Notes under the pieces: generated by a model
Seen by the model: only the letters and a program-made list of their open reading frames with translations
Told to the model about the DNA's origin: nothing
Databases searched by the model: none
Made by a program: the position numbers and the translations under genes
In this document: positions 47,485 through 57,643 of the stretch, piece by piece
Layout: every line of letters starts with the position of its first letter
Numbering within the stretch: the first letter of the stretch is position 1
NCBI RefSeq assembly: GCF_014203235.1
Contig: NZ_JACHIN010000003.1
Coordinates: 115,590-179,589 of the forward strand
Source of the DNA: Nonomuraea endophytica
Lineage (GTDB): Bacteria > Actinomycetota > Actinomycetes > Streptosporangiales > Streptosporangiaceae
Length of the DNA: 64,000 nucleotides
Reading direction: 5' to 3'

Positions 47485-48381
47485 GCCCTCGTGGGCGGCG
47501 TGCCCGGCCGGCTCCAGCTGGATCGTGGAGTGCTCGACGTCGAAGTGCCCGGTCAGGCACTCGTGCAGCTCGTCCAGCAGCCGCCCGGCGTCGGGCAGCC
47601 GCTCGTCGGCCACCACGACGTGCGCCGTCAGCACCGGCAGCCCGCTGGTCAGCGTCCAGGCGTGCAGGTCGTGCACCCCGAGCACGCCCTCGCGCTCCAG
47701 CATGTGCGCGCGCACCTGGGACAGGTCCATGCCCTTGGGCGTGGCCTGCAGCAGCACCTCGACCGCCTCCCGCAGCAGCCGCCAGGCCCGGGGCAGGATC
47801 ATCACCGCCACCACGACCGAGGCGATCGGGTCCACCACGAACCACCCCGTGACCTGGATGACCAGCGCCGCCACCAGCACCGCGACCGACCCGAGCATGT
47901 CGCCCAGCACTTCCAGGTACGCGCCGCGCACGTTCAGCGACTCCTTCTGCCCCCGGTAGAGCAGCGCCATCGAGACCAGGTTCACCGCCAGCCCGACGCC
48001 CGCCACCACCAGCACCGTCCCCGAGGCCACCTCGGGCGGCTGGAAGAACCGCTCCCACGCGGCCGCGAACACCCACACCGCGATCCCGAACAGCAGCACC
48101 GCGTTGGCCACCGCCGCCAGGATCTCCAGCCGGTAGTAGCCGAACGTGCGCCGCTGACTGGCCGGGCGCGCGGCGAACATGGAGGCGATGAGCGCCATCA
48201 GCACCCCGGTGACGTCCGTGGCCGAATGCAGCGCGTCGGAGATCAGCGCCAGGCTGTTGGCGAGCAGCCCGCCTGCGATCTGCGCCACGAAGATCACCGA
48301 AGTGATCCCGATGACGACCGCCATCCGCCCGCGATACCGCGCCGTCGCGCTCGCCGAGCCGTGCCCATGCCCCCCGGTCAT
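47470..48381 (-). CDS. Cation diffusion facilitator (CDF) metal exporter
   Basis: A 303-residue CDF transporter, exporting Zn2+ or a similar divalent cation in exchange for protons. It starts with a His/Gly-rich tail (MTGGHGHGSASA), then six membrane helices. The metal-binding residues are visible in ANSLALISDALHSATDV (helix 2, Asp and His) and AYLEVLGDMLGSVAVL (helix 5, paired Asp/His position as D-x-x-G). A cytoplasmic domain follows with LGVHDLHAWTLTSGLPVLTAHVVV and a His-rich end (GHAAHEGSGHE). ATG 48381 was chosen over a longer in-frame start because the His tail begins there. Divergent from the C39-like gene. Confidence 0.9.
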   Translation of the reverse strand: MTGGHGHGSASATARYRGRMAVVIGITSVIFVAQIAGGLLANSLALISDALHSATDVTGVLMALIASMFAARPASQRRTFGYYRLEILAAVANAVLLFGIAVWVFAAAWERFFQPPEVASGTVLVVAGVGLAVNLVSMALLYRGQKESLNVRGAYLEVLGDMLGSVAVLVAALVIQVTGWFVVDPIASVVVAVMILPRAWRLLREAVEVLLQATPKGMDLSQVRAHMLEREGVLGVHDLHAWTLTSGLPVLTAHVVVADERLPDAGRLLDELHECLTGHFDVEHSTIQLEPAGHAAHEGSGHE

Positions 48382-48398
48382 GCAGATCGTTTTCCCGC

Positions 48399-48404
48399 TA
48401 CCCT
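48399..48404 (+). promoter_or_regulatory. -10 box (TACCCT) of the C39-like gene
   Basis: TACCCT ends 8 nt before ATG 48413 with no ribosome-binding site between; likely leaderless. Confidence 0.45.
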
Positions 48405-48412
48405 GAACGTTC

Positions 48413-49042
48413 ATGCAGGTAGCCGCCTTCACACAGTTCATGAGCGCCGACCGGATCGCCTCCTACGTCTACGGCGGCGCCGACCCCGGCGATGACCCGT
48501 TGTGGCGGCAGTCGGGCGCGCGCACCCGGGAGGAATACTCCCGCTGGTGCCGCCACGCGTGCGGGATGGCCTGCCTGCGCATGCTCCTGCACCACCGCGA
48601 CGGCCACGCGCCGCCCCTGCTCGACCTCGTGTACGGCTGCCGCGCCTACGGCGGCTACCGCGAGGAGCCCGAGGGCATCAAGGGCCTCTACTACGCCCCC
48701 TTCGCCGACTACGCGCGGGCCGAGCACGGCCTCACCGCCGACGTCCACCCGCTGATGGACCTGGGCGAGCTCGAAGAGCTGCTGGCCGCCGGCCGCATGG
48801 TGATCGCCTCCGTGCACCCGGAGATCCGCCGCCCCGAGCGCCCCGCGCCCGGCCGGGGCGGGCACCTGGTCCTGGTCACCGGGTCCGCGAACGGGACGGT
48901 GCGCTTCAACAACCCCTCCGGCCACACCGAGGAGAGCAGGCGGGCCAGGCTCCCGCTGGCCCGCTTCGGCGACTTCTTCGCCGGTCGGGGCATCAGCGTT
49001 CTCGCCCCGGACACCGGGGTGGCGCCGGAGAGCGTAGGCTGA
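48413..49042 (+). CDS. C39-like cysteine peptidase-fold protein
   Basis: A 209-residue cytosolic protein with the papain-like order Cys, His, Asn: RWCRHACGMACLRMLLHH (candidate nucleophile Cys), RGGHLVLVTGSANG (His) and VRFNNPSGHTEES (Asn/Asp). This matches the peptidase C39-like family (Peptidase_C39_2), known mostly from actinobacteria. There is no ABC transporter or precursor peptide nearby, so it is not a bacteriocin-export peptidase. The substrate is unknown. Confidence 0.75.
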   Translation: MQVAAFTQFMSADRIASYVYGGADPGDDPLWRQSGARTREEYSRWCRHACGMACLRMLLHHRDGHAPPLLDLVYGCRAYGGYREEPEGIKGLYYAPFADYARAEHGLTADVHPLMDLGELEELLAAGRMVIASVHPEIRRPERPAPGRGGHLVLVTGSANGTVRFNNPSGHTEESRRARLPLARFGDFFAGRGISVLAPDTGVAPESVG

Positions 49043-49072
49043 CACCGGCTGGCTCGAGTGGGAGGGGAACAC

Positions 49073-49807
49073 GTGACGAGGAGCCCGGTGCGCACTGCCG
49101 TGGTCTGGGACGCTCTGCGGGCAGTGCTGGCCGAACGGGCCGGATCCGCCGGGCGCGGCGTGCTCGACATCGTGGACGCCGGAGGGGGCACGGGCGGCTT
49201 CGCCGTACCGCTGGCCGAGCTCGGGCACAACGTCACCGTCGTCGACCCCAGCCCCGACTCGCTGGCCGCGCTGGAGCGGCGGGCCAAGGAGAAGGGCGTC
49301 GGGGTCAGGGCGATCCAGGGCGACGCCGCCGACCTCGGCGAGCTGCTGCCCAAGGACAGCGCCGACCTGGTGCTGTGCCACAGCGTCCTGGAGTATGTCG
49401 AGGACCCCATCAGCGCGCTCACCGCCGTCTCCGGGCTGCTGCGCCACGGGGGAGCCGTCAGCGTGCTGGCCGCCAACCCCGTCGCCAGTGCCCTGCACCG
49501 GGCGCTCACCGGCCACTTCGACGAGGCGCTGGCCGTACTCGACGATCCGCAGGGGCGCTGGGGCGATCGCGACCCCACGCCGCGCCGCTTCACGCCCGCC
49601 GCGCTGTCGGAGCTGCTGGCGGTGACCGGGCTCGCGGTCGGGCCGGCGCTCGGGGTGCGGGTCTTCGCCGACCTGGTGCCCAGCAGGCTGGTCGACGGCG
49701 AGCCGGGGGCCGCGGCGGCGCTGGTGGCGCTGGAGCAGGCCGCCGCCGCCCATCCGGTCCTGCGGGAGATCGCGTCCCAGGTCCACATCCTCGCCCACAA
49801 GCCGTAG
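49073..49807 (+). CDS. SAM-dependent methyltransferase
   Basis: A 244-residue class I methyltransferase. Motif I is VLDIVDAGGGTGGFAVPLAELGHNVTVVDPS, motif II is AADLGELLPKDSADLVLCHSVLEYV, and the post-motif reads GLLRHGGAVSVL. The substrate domain is C-terminal. The family resembles tRNA/quinone-type methyltransferases often found next to dinB in actinomycetes. GTG at 49073 follows GGGAGGGG. Its TAG stop shares a base with the SOS box of dinB. Confidence 0.85.
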   Translation: MTRSPVRTAVVWDALRAVLAERAGSAGRGVLDIVDAGGGTGGFAVPLAELGHNVTVVDPSPDSLAALERRAKEKGVGVRAIQGDAADLGELLPKDSADLVLCHSVLEYVEDPISALTAVSGLLRHGGAVSVLAANPVASALHRALTGHFDEALAVLDDPQGRWGDRDPTPRRFTPAALSELLAVTGLAVGPALGVRVFADLVPSRLVDGEPGAAAALVALEQAAAAHPVLREIASQVHILAHKP

Positions 49808-49818
49808 AACGTCTGTTC
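49807..49818. promoter_or_regulatory. LexA (SOS) box of dinB
   Basis: GAAC-GTCT-GTTC, perfect 4-bp arms of the Gram-positive LexA box (CGAAC-N4-GTTCG; the 3' side also has the G). It sits directly upstream of the -10 box and 15 nt before the dinB start, so LexA would block RNA polymerase. Confidence 0.75.
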
Positions 49819-49821
49819 GGA

Positions 49822-49827
49822 TAGAAT
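49822..49827 (+). promoter_or_regulatory. -10 box (TAGAAT) of dinB
   Basis: TAGAAT ends 6 nt before the GTG at 49834. The LexA-type box covers the region where -35 contacts would be made. Confidence 0.6.
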
Positions 49828-49833
49828 CACGGA

Positions 49834-51075
49834 GTGGCACGCAAGCAGATCACCGGCATCGGCCCCGCTCCCACCACCGGGGCCGACGACACCGGCTGCC
49901 CGATCCTCCACGTCGACATGGACGCCTTCTTCGCCAGCGTCGAGCTGCTGGAGCGGCCCGAGCTCAGGGGCCGCCCGGTCATCGTGGGCTCGCCCGCGGG
50001 CCGCGGCGTGGTGCTCAGCGCGACCTATGAGGCCAGGGCGTTCGGCGTGCACTCGGCGATGCCCATGAGCAGGGCGCGGCGCGTGTGCCCGCAGGCCGTG
50101 ATCATCCCGCCCAGCCACGGCAAATACTCCGAGGTCTCCAAGGGCGTCATGGAGATCTTCCACTCGATCACCCCGTTGGTCGAGCCGATCGCCTCCGACG
50201 AGGCCTTCCTCGACGTCGGCGGGGCGCGGCGCAGGCTGGGCTCGCCCGCGGAGATCGCCGTGCTGGTCCGGGAACAGGTTCGGGAAAGATATGGCATCAC
50301 CTGCTCCGTGGGTGTGGCGGCGAGCAAGTTCATCGCCAAACTTGCCTCAAAACAGTGCAAGCCCAACGGGTTGCTGGTGGTGCCGGCCGACCAGGTCGTC
50401 GCCTTCCTCCACCCGCTGCCGGTCTCGGCGCTGTGGGGGGTGGGCGAGCGCACCGAGCAGGCCCTGGTCCGCCTCGGCATCCGCACCGTGGGCGATTTGG
50501 CCAGGGTGCCGCCCACGACGCTCCAGCGCGAGCTGGGGCCCGCCGCGGGCGGTCATCTGGCGGCGCTGGCCTGGGGGCGCGACGAGCGCGCGGTGACCGT
50601 CCACACCCCCGACAAGAGCATCGGCAACGAAGAGACATTCGCCACAGATGTGGACGATCCCGAGATGATCAAGCGCGAGCTGCTCCGCCTGTCGGAGAAG
50701 GTGGCCGCCAGGATGCGTAAGAGCGGACACGTGGGCAGGACGGTGAGTGTGAAGCTGCGCCGTGCCGACTTCTCCACGATCAGCCGCTCCCGCACGCTCA
50801 GGGAGCCGACCGACGTGGCCCAGGAGATTTACACCACGGCCTGCGACCTGTTCGACGCGGCCGGCCTGGAGCGCGTGCGGCTGCGCCTGGTGGGCGTCCG
50901 GATGGAGAACCTCGGGCCGGCCGAGACGGCGTCTCGCCAGCTCAGCCTGGGTGCGCGGGAGACCGGCTGGCGCGAGGCCGAACAGGCTATGGACAAGGCG
51001 ATCCGGCGGTTCGGGCCGGATGCGGTACTCCCGGCTTCGCTTGTTCGGGGCAGACTTGATGAAATGGAGGCATGA
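49834..51075 (+). CDS. dinB: DNA polymerase IV (Y family)
   Basis: A 413-residue translesion polymerase. Catalytic palm motifs: HVDMDAFFASVELLERPELRGRPVIVG (first Asp), SATYEARAFGVHSAMPMSRARRVCP and ASDEAFLDVGGARR (Asp-Glu pair). Then GITCSVGVAASKFIAKLASKQCKPNG, a helix-hairpin-helix thumb (LWGVGERTEQALVRLGIRTVGDLA) and a little-finger domain (GRTVSVKLRRADFSTISRSRTL). No clear C-terminal clamp-binding motif beyond SRQLSLGA (a QLSL core that could serve). Start GTG 49834; an SOS box precedes it. Confidence 0.95.
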   Translation: MARKQITGIGPAPTTGADDTGCPILHVDMDAFFASVELLERPELRGRPVIVGSPAGRGVVLSATYEARAFGVHSAMPMSRARRVCPQAVIIPPSHGKYSEVSKGVMEIFHSITPLVEPIASDEAFLDVGGARRRLGSPAEIAVLVREQVRERYGITCSVGVAASKFIAKLASKQCKPNGLLVVPADQVVAFLHPLPVSALWGVGERTEQALVRLGIRTVGDLARVPPTTLQRELGPAAGGHLAALAWGRDERAVTVHTPDKSIGNEETFATDVDDPEMIKRELLRLSEKVAARMRKSGHVGRTVSVKLRRADFSTISRSRTLREPTDVAQEIYTTACDLFDAAGLERVRLRLVGVRMENLGPAETASRQLSLGARETGWREAEQAMDKAIRRFGPDAVLPASLVRGRLDEMEA

Positions 51076-51258
51076 CGCCCATGTCGCGAATGGCCCAAAA
51101 TGGAGGTATGACGTCACCTCCGGTTTGGTCTGCGTTGGACGTTTCCTTTCGCCTACGTCTACAGGCTCGTATTCTGGGGATAACCGACCGCGAGGTTCGG
51201 ACACCCCGTGTCGTCCGTTGCCGTCTTCCCCGTCCTGGGGCCGTCCTTGGGAGGCGCC

Positions 51259-51657
51259 GTGCCGCTCTCTGAGCACGAGCAGCGCTTGCTCGACCAGATC
51301 GAGCAGGCCCTCTACGCCGAGGACCCGAAGTGGGCCAACACCGTAAGGATCAGTGACCCGCGCAGCCATTACAAGCGTCGCCTGATCAAAGCCTCCATCG
51401 GCTTTGCTCTGGGCGTCGTCATCATGATGGTTGGCGTCGTCATCCAGATGATCCCGCTCGGCGTCGGCGGTTTCGTGGTCATGCTCGCCGCGTGTCTGTG
51501 GGGTCTGTCCAGCTGGAAACGTATGAACGGGTTCGGTGACTCCGGCTCTGCCCAAGGCGCTCCGGTGCCCGGCAGCAGCAAGGGAGCCAGGAAGAGCCGT
51601 GGCTCGTTCATGGAACGCATGGAGGAGCGCTGGCGCCGTCGTCACGACGACCGCTGA
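51259..51657 (+). CDS. DUF3040 membrane protein
   Basis: A 132-residue protein with the actinobacterial DUF3040 layout: PLSEHEQRLLDQIEQALYAEDPKWANTVR at the N-terminus, two closely spaced hydrophobic helices (about 47-90), then a basic, disordered tail ending ERMEERWRRRHDDR. The family is widespread near cell-division clusters in actinomycetes but its function is unknown. GTG 51259 follows GGGAGG at ideal spacing. The preceding 180 bp are non-coding. Confidence 0.85.
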   Translation: MPLSEHEQRLLDQIEQALYAEDPKWANTVRISDPRSHYKRRLIKASIGFALGVVIMMVGVVIQMIPLGVGGFVVMLAACLWGLSSWKRMNGFGDSGSAQGAPVPGSSKGARKSRGSFMERMEERWRRRHDDR

Positions 51658-51812
51658 CTATCTCCATACGTCACGGCGGTGCCGCCCCACCGCCACCCGC
51701 CGATGAGGGCTGGCCTCGATCGGGGGGATCGCTTCTCACGTCGGACGTGGTCCCCGCCGTCACGGTCACGCTCGACCGGCTGACGGGGACGATCTGACCG
51801 GGGCGCACAGAC

Positions 51813-51848
51813 GAAGGTGGCCTGCCCAGAACCGGGCAAGCCACCTTC
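51813..51848. terminator. Bidirectional terminator between DUF3040 and TgpA genes
   Basis: Stem of GAAGGTGGC with GCCACCTTC, extended by CTGCCC/GGGCA, around a short loop. It lies 18 bp from the minus-strand stop at 51867 and can serve both convergent transcripts. The rest of 51658-51812 shows nothing recognisable. Confidence 0.75.
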
Positions 51849-51866
51849 CTTCATCTGACCTGTGAT

Positions 51867-54287
51867 CTACCTGGTCGCGCTCCTCCTGAACCTGAGGGTC
51901 TCCAGGCGGTCGAAGCCGTCCAGCACGCCCTCGCCCATGGACCGCAGCCTGCGCAGCGTCGACGGGGGCAGCAGCGCCGCCCTGATCCGCCGGCCGCGGG
52001 AGAGCGTGGCGGCCAGGGCCCGCCGTACCTTGCGCAGGTCCTTGCCCAGCGGCCCGACCACGCCGGGGTCGCGGGCGAACAGCACCCGCTCGACCGTCGC
52101 GGCGATCGAGGTCATGGCCGCCGCCGACTCGGCGTCGAACTCGTAGCGCTGCGTCAGCCGCCGGGCCAGCGCCCGTGGCGTCTCGCTGGGCTCACGGGCC
52201 ATGCCGTAGTCGTACAGGATGTCGTCCAGCTCCGCCCACGCCGCCGCCACAGACGGGTGGCTGCCCGCGATCACGCGCGCGGTGAGCTCGTCGGAGGGCG
52301 CGGAGACCTTCCAGCCGAGCGCGCGCACCCGGCGGCTGCGGGTGATCTGCCGGATCGCCGCCGGGATGAGCAGGAGCAGCAGCAGGATCGCGACCCCGAT
52401 GCCGATCTTGGCGATCAGCGGCGTCGGCTCCTCCGCCGGCAGGCCGGCGCCGCCGAGCCTGGCCTCGCGGTCGTCGATCTCGCGCGGGTTGCGGCCGGGC
52501 TGCTGACCGGGGGGCAGTTCCTCGCCCCGCGCGGTGGCGCCGGGCGTCGGGCTGGAGGACGTCGCGGTCGGCGTCGGCTGCGGGCGGGCGTACTCGGGGA
52601 CCCGCGCGCTGCCCTGACCGGCCGAACCCGCCGGAGTCGGCTCGAACGGCAGCCATCCGACGCCCTCGAAGTAGAGCTCCGGCCAGGAGTGGGAGTCGTC
52701 GGTGCCGACCGTCCACCGGTCGCCGACCTTGTCGCCGCCGGTGTAGCCGACCGCGACCCGGGCAGGGATGCCGATCGCCCTGGCCAGCACCGCCATCGCG
52801 CTGGCGAACTGCTCGCAGTACCCGACCTTGCTGCTCAGCAGGAAGTCGCGCAGCGCCGAGGTGCTGCTGCCCTGGGTGCGCAGGTCGTAGGTGAAGTTGC
52901 CGGTCTTGGTGAAGAACTCCTGCAGCTTCAGCGCCGCGTCGTACTGCGTCTCGGCGCCCTTGGTCTGCTCATAGGCCAGGTCGCGCAGGTCGGCGGGGAA
53001 GTCCTCGGGCAGCCGCAGGTAGCGCGCCTCGACGTTGGGCTGCTGCGGGGGCTGGAGCGCGCGCAACTGGTCGGGCGTCGGCTGCGGCTCGCTCGTGGCC
53101 ACCTGGTACTCCAGGCCGGAGGCGCTGTCGCGGGTGGAGAAGACCATGAGCGTGCTCACGTCAGCCCGCCAGTCGCCGTCCGCGCGCACCTCGCGCGGCG
53201 GGTACGGCAGCGGCAGGAACGCCAGGTTCTCGACCTCTTCGCTGATCTTGATGTCGGTCACCGCGTTCACCGTCTCGACCCCGCCGCCCAGCCCCGGAGG
53301 AGGCGGCAGCGGGCCGGCGTCGGTGCGGTTCTCCGGCGCGCCCTTCGGCTTGGTCAGGCCGAACTGGTCGCCGTCGAAGATGTCCAGCGAGTAGATCCGC
53401 AGGTAGCGCGGGACGTCGTCGTTGTTGGTGTAGGTCAGCACGGTCCGCTTCTCGGGAAGCGTGAGCTGGCCCTTCATGTTCGTGACCGGATTGGGGATCT
53501 GGATCATGTTTCCCCGGCCCCCGGTGCCCTGGCCGCCCACGCCGAAGCTGAAGAACGACACCGGCTCCAGCGGCGGCAGGAACGCCGGCACCACCACGGC
53601 GATCGCGATCGCGGCGAACCCGATCCGCTTGCCCGACAGCCGCAGCCCCCGCGTGTCCGCGCTCTCGCCCGGCGACGGGGTGGTGGCCGCGCGGGTCCTG
53701 CGCACCAGGACCGCCCGGCCCCAGTGCCCCACCCGCTCGCGGCCGTCGGCGATCAGCAGGCCGGTGAAGCCGAGCGCGGCGATGATGAACGCCCACCAGG
53801 CGATCGGCTCCAGCAGGATCGTCGCGGGAACGGTCGCCAGCGCCAGCATCGGCAGCCCGGCCAGCGCCGCCCGCCGCATCCGGGCGGCCAGCAGGTCCAC
53901 CGCGATCGCGATGATCCCCACGCCGCCCGTGGTCAGCAGCGCGATCCCCGGGTTGTCGCCGGGCACCGGCGCGGCGAAGCGCTGGATGTCGTCCCAGCCG
54001 GTCGCCAGCAGCTTCAGCAGCTCGGCCGCCGAGCCCTTCGTCGGCACGAACAGGGCCCACGCCTTGTCTCCGGCGAACGACGCGGTCAGGTAGACGCCGA
54101 GCGTGGCCAGGCTGACCAGCCCTGCCGCCCACGTGGGCAGGGACAGCCGGCCGCTGATCGCGCTGGCGACCAGCACGGTCAGGACCGCGCCCAGCGAGCC
54201 CCAGAACCAGGCGCCGCCCTCGAACAACGGGTGCAGCAGGATGGCCGCGCAGAACGTGGCGACGGCCGCGGCGACGGACAGCCTCAT
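51867..54287 (-). CDS. TgpA-like transglutaminase membrane protein (DUF3488)
   Basis: An 806-residue membrane protein: a cluster of N-terminal helices (about 1-235), an extracytoplasmic transglutaminase core, a Pro/Ser/Thr-rich stretch, one late helix (IGIGVAILLLLLLIPAAI, about 645) and a cytoplasmic DUF4129-like tail. The catalytic triad region is intact: Cys in KVGYCEQFASAMAVLARAIG, His in GTDDSHSWPELYFEGVGW and a following Asp/Glu-type position (FEPTP block). TgpA of Pseudomonas is essential; the role in actinobacteria is unproven but likely at the cell surface. ATG 54287 overlaps the DUF58 stop, forming a moxR-DUF58-tgpA operon. Confidence 0.9.
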   Translation of the reverse strand: MRLSVAAAVATFCAAILLHPLFEGGAWFWGSLGAVLTVLVASAISGRLSLPTWAAGLVSLATLGVYLTASFAGDKAWALFVPTKGSAAELLKLLATGWDDIQRFAAPVPGDNPGIALLTTGGVGIIAIAVDLLAARMRRAALAGLPMLALATVPATILLEPIAWWAFIIAALGFTGLLIADGRERVGHWGRAVLVRRTRAATTPSPGESADTRGLRLSGKRIGFAAIAIAVVVPAFLPPLEPVSFFSFGVGGQGTGGRGNMIQIPNPVTNMKGQLTLPEKRTVLTYTNNDDVPRYLRIYSLDIFDGDQFGLTKPKGAPENRTDAGPLPPPPGLGGGVETVNAVTDIKISEEVENLAFLPLPYPPREVRADGDWRADVSTLMVFSTRDSASGLEYQVATSEPQPTPDQLRALQPPQQPNVEARYLRLPEDFPADLRDLAYEQTKGAETQYDAALKLQEFFTKTGNFTYDLRTQGSSTSALRDFLLSSKVGYCEQFASAMAVLARAIGIPARVAVGYTGGDKVGDRWTVGTDDSHSWPELYFEGVGWLPFEPTPAGSAGQGSARVPEYARPQPTPTATSSSPTPGATARGEELPPGQQPGRNPREIDDREARLGGAGLPAEEPTPLIAKIGIGVAILLLLLLIPAAIRQITRSRRVRALGWKVSAPSDELTARVIAGSHPSVAAAWAELDDILYDYGMAREPSETPRALARRLTQRYEFDAESAAAMTSIAATVERVLFARDPGVVGPLGKDLRKVRRALAATLSRGRRIRAALLPPSTLRRLRSMGEGVLDGFDRLETLRFRRSATR

Positions 54288-55539
54288 GCGGCACCTCCCG
54301 GATGGACGGCGAAGCGGCCCCGGCTGGCGGCGTCCTGCCACACCGAGGCGATGGACGTGCCGGCCGGGAGCCTGACGGTGCGCCAGCCGTACCCGGCGAG
54401 AACGGTCTGGACCGCCAGATAGCTCTCCGAGGTGGTCGGCTCGACGGCGTCCCAGGTGTCGACGTCGAGCAGGACGGCCACGCCGGTGATGCCGCTGTGC
54501 CTGATCCTGGCCAGGTCGCGGGCCTCCTCCGGGTCCATGGAGCCGAGCACGGCGACGACCAGGCCGTCACCGCTGCCCTGCCGCAGCGCCGAGACGCCGA
54601 TCTCCAGCGAGCGCGCCGGGCTGTTGCGAACCATCGCGAGCGTGTCGAGCAGCGACCAGCTCAGCCCGCTGTCGGTCAGGTGCTCGGCCCCCTGGTCGGT
54701 GACCAGCCGCAGGCCCAGCCCCTCGTGCGCCAGGTGCACGCCGATGGAGGCCGCGGCCGAGACCGCCACCTCGAACGACGAGCGCGGGCCCTCGCCGCGG
54801 TGCGCCGAGCGCCGGGTGTCGAGCAGGAGCGCGCCGCGGCTCTGCCACTGCTGCTCCTCGCGCCGCACCATCAGCTCGCCGTGGCGGGCGGTGGAGCGCC
54901 AGTGCACGCGCCGCAGGTCGTCGCCCTGGCGGTACTCGCGCGGCGCCACGTCGTCGTCGCCCGCAGCGGCCACACTCCTGGTACGGCTGTCGCCGCCGCC
55001 GGTCCACTCGCCCGACAGGCGTACGTGCGGCAGGGCCACGACCTGCGGCGTCACCACGAGCGTGTCGCTGATGGTGAACGCGCGGGCCAGCTCCACCAGC
55101 CCGAACGGGTCGGCGATGCGCACCGACAGCGGCCCGATGGTGAACCGGCCGCGCAGGTCGGAGCGGACCCGGTAGTCGATCTCCCTGATGCCCTTGGCCT
55201 CCACCCGGTCCAGGACGAAGCGCGGGCGCACGCCCAGGGCGTACGGGACGGTGTCCTCGATGAGCAGCAGGCCGGTGGGCAGCCGGGTGACGTTCTCCAG
55301 CCGCAGCGTCACGGTCGCCTCGCCGCCGACCTCGGCCCGCGAGGGCGACAGGCGGCGGGCACAGCTGAGCCGGTACCTGGTGCGCGCCACCACCATCGCG
55401 GCCAGCAGCGGCAGCGCCGTCACCAGCACGCCGATCCGCAACAGGTCGTGCTCACCGAGCATCAGGGCCATGACCAGCGCCGCCAGCCCCGCGGCCAGGA
55501 ACGACCTGCCGCGCGCGGTCAGTGCCCGCAGTCCCGTTC

Positions 55540-55543
<4 letters not shown>
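54284..55543 (-). CDS. DUF58 protein
   Basis: A 419-residue protein with two N-terminal membrane helices (about 12-52), a beta-rich region (VTLRLENVTRLPTGLLLIED) and the DUF58 signature APREYRQGDDLRRVHWRSTARHGELMVR (about 205-232), followed by a VWA-like domain (ALLLDTRRSAHRG) whose MIDAS is incomplete. DUF58 proteins are partners of MoxR ATPases. GTG at 55543. Its ends overlap both neighbours by 4 nt. Confidence 0.9.
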
Positions 55544-56514
<971 letters not shown>

Positions 56515-56906
56515 CAGGCCTCCATGAGAAGTGCGACGGCTGTCCCGCTGGAGCGTGCCTTGGCGGGAGCCATGCCATTCCTTTTCCATTGTGTGTACCG
56601 ACCCTACGACGCTGGGGGTTCTTGAGCGACATTTGTCGGTATTCCTCCAGACCTGACAGTGTTCGAAGGAACCTTCGTGTTCGTGTCCCGTCGCGGTGCG
56701 AATCCCGTGACAGTCGGTGGCGCGAAGCGCTCCACTTTCCTCCACCACTGCCCCCGAGAGGGCTCCACAGGCCCTATTCCGTGGGCCGTTTCAACTCTCG
56801 ACACGCCCATGAGGGTTGACCGGCCGCCCAGCCCGCTCCACCGAGCTCCATCGCGCTGACCTGGGGTTTTGCAAGACGTATAGGCGGCGACCTGGGTTGT
56901 AATCAG
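56515..56906. other. Divergent intergenic region moxR-mraZ
   Basis: About 390 bp that should hold the moxR promoter. The translations in any frame are short and unconvincing. No RNA gene seen. The mraZ promoter begins at its right end. Confidence 0.45.
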
Positions 56907-56934
56907 TTGACGGTGGGGAGAAGTGGAGTATGGT
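56907..56934 (+). promoter_or_regulatory. mraZ promoter
   Basis: -35 TTGACG (56907-56912) and -10 TATGGT (56929-56934) with a 16-bp spacer, about 65 nt upstream of mraZ. It is the only strong sigma-70-type promoter I see ahead of the cell-wall cluster. The MraZ operator repeats overlap the spacer and the -10. Confidence 0.7.
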
Positions 56935-56947
56935 GGTGCGCAGTGGA
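56913..56947 (+). promoter_or_regulatory. MraZ operator (four GTGG repeats)
   Basis: GTGG begins at 56913, 56923, 56933 and 56943, exactly 10 bp apart. MraZ, a ring-shaped regulator, is known to bind several direct repeats of about TGGGN separated by 5 nt in front of its own operon. The repeats cover the promoter, so MraZ should repress the whole dcw cluster. Confidence 0.8.
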
Positions 56948-56998
56948 GGGCCGGTGCACCAGCGCTAGGCGCTTCATGAGGCACGGGAGGTGGGGCCG

Positions 56999-57430
56999 AT
57001 GTTCCTCGGCACCCATCAGCCGCGTCTCGACGACAAGGGACGGCTGTTCCTGCCGGCTAAGTACCGTGAGGAGCTGGCGGAGGGTCTTGTGATTACCAAA
57101 GGCCAGGAGCGATGCCTCTACGTCTTTCCCGTGGAGGAGTTCCAGCGCATTACCGAGGCTCTCAGCACCGCCCCGGTCACCGCCAAGGCGGTGCGTGACT
57201 ACAGCCGTGTCTTCTTCGCCAGCGCATCCGATGAGACTCCGGACAAGCAGGGACGCATCACGATCCCGCAGGGTCTGCGCACGTACGCGGGCCTGGAACG
57301 TGACTGTGTGGTCATCGGGGCCAACACCCGCCTGGAGATCTGGGACGCGCAGGCCTGGGAGACCTATCTCAACGCACAGGAGCAGGCCTTCGCCGATCTC
57401 TCGGAGGAGGTGCTGCCAGGGATTCTGTAA
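56999..57430 (+). CDS. mraZ: Transcriptional regulator MraZ
   Basis: A 143-residue double-AbrB-like protein, first gene of the division and cell-wall cluster. Signature: [67 protein letters not shown] and [19 protein letters not shown] 56999 follows GGGAGG at 8 nt; an upstream GTG at 56990 would overlap that site. Represses its own promoter through the GTGG repeats just upstream (family knowledge plus visible sites). Confidence 0.96.
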   Translation: MFLGTHQPRLDDKGRLFLPAKYREELAEGLVITKGQERCLYVFPVEEFQRITEALSTAPVTAKAVRDYSRVFFASASDETPDKQGRITIPQGLRTYAGLERDCVVIGANTRLEIWDAQAWETYLNAQEQAFADLSEEVLPGIL

Positions 57431-57643
57431 TCGTCACGGTCGATTCGACGGTGTGGTCGTTCGGCGAGGTCTCCACCCGCAACCACTGTCCGGCAGCTGA
57501 TGCACCTTCCCCGGTGTCAGATGACCGGTATCTCGAAGAGGATGCGGATGGGGACCTGGCCGGACGGGCACCGGGTGGGGACCTTTGGAAGGATCGGCCG
57601 TCGCGTCATCCGCGAGCAAGGACGCGAGAGGGGGGTTGGAGAG

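Noticed and set aside
48413..49042. Bacteriocin-processing peptidase as the role of the C39-like protein
   Set aside because: No ABC transporter fusion and no leader-peptide gene nearby.
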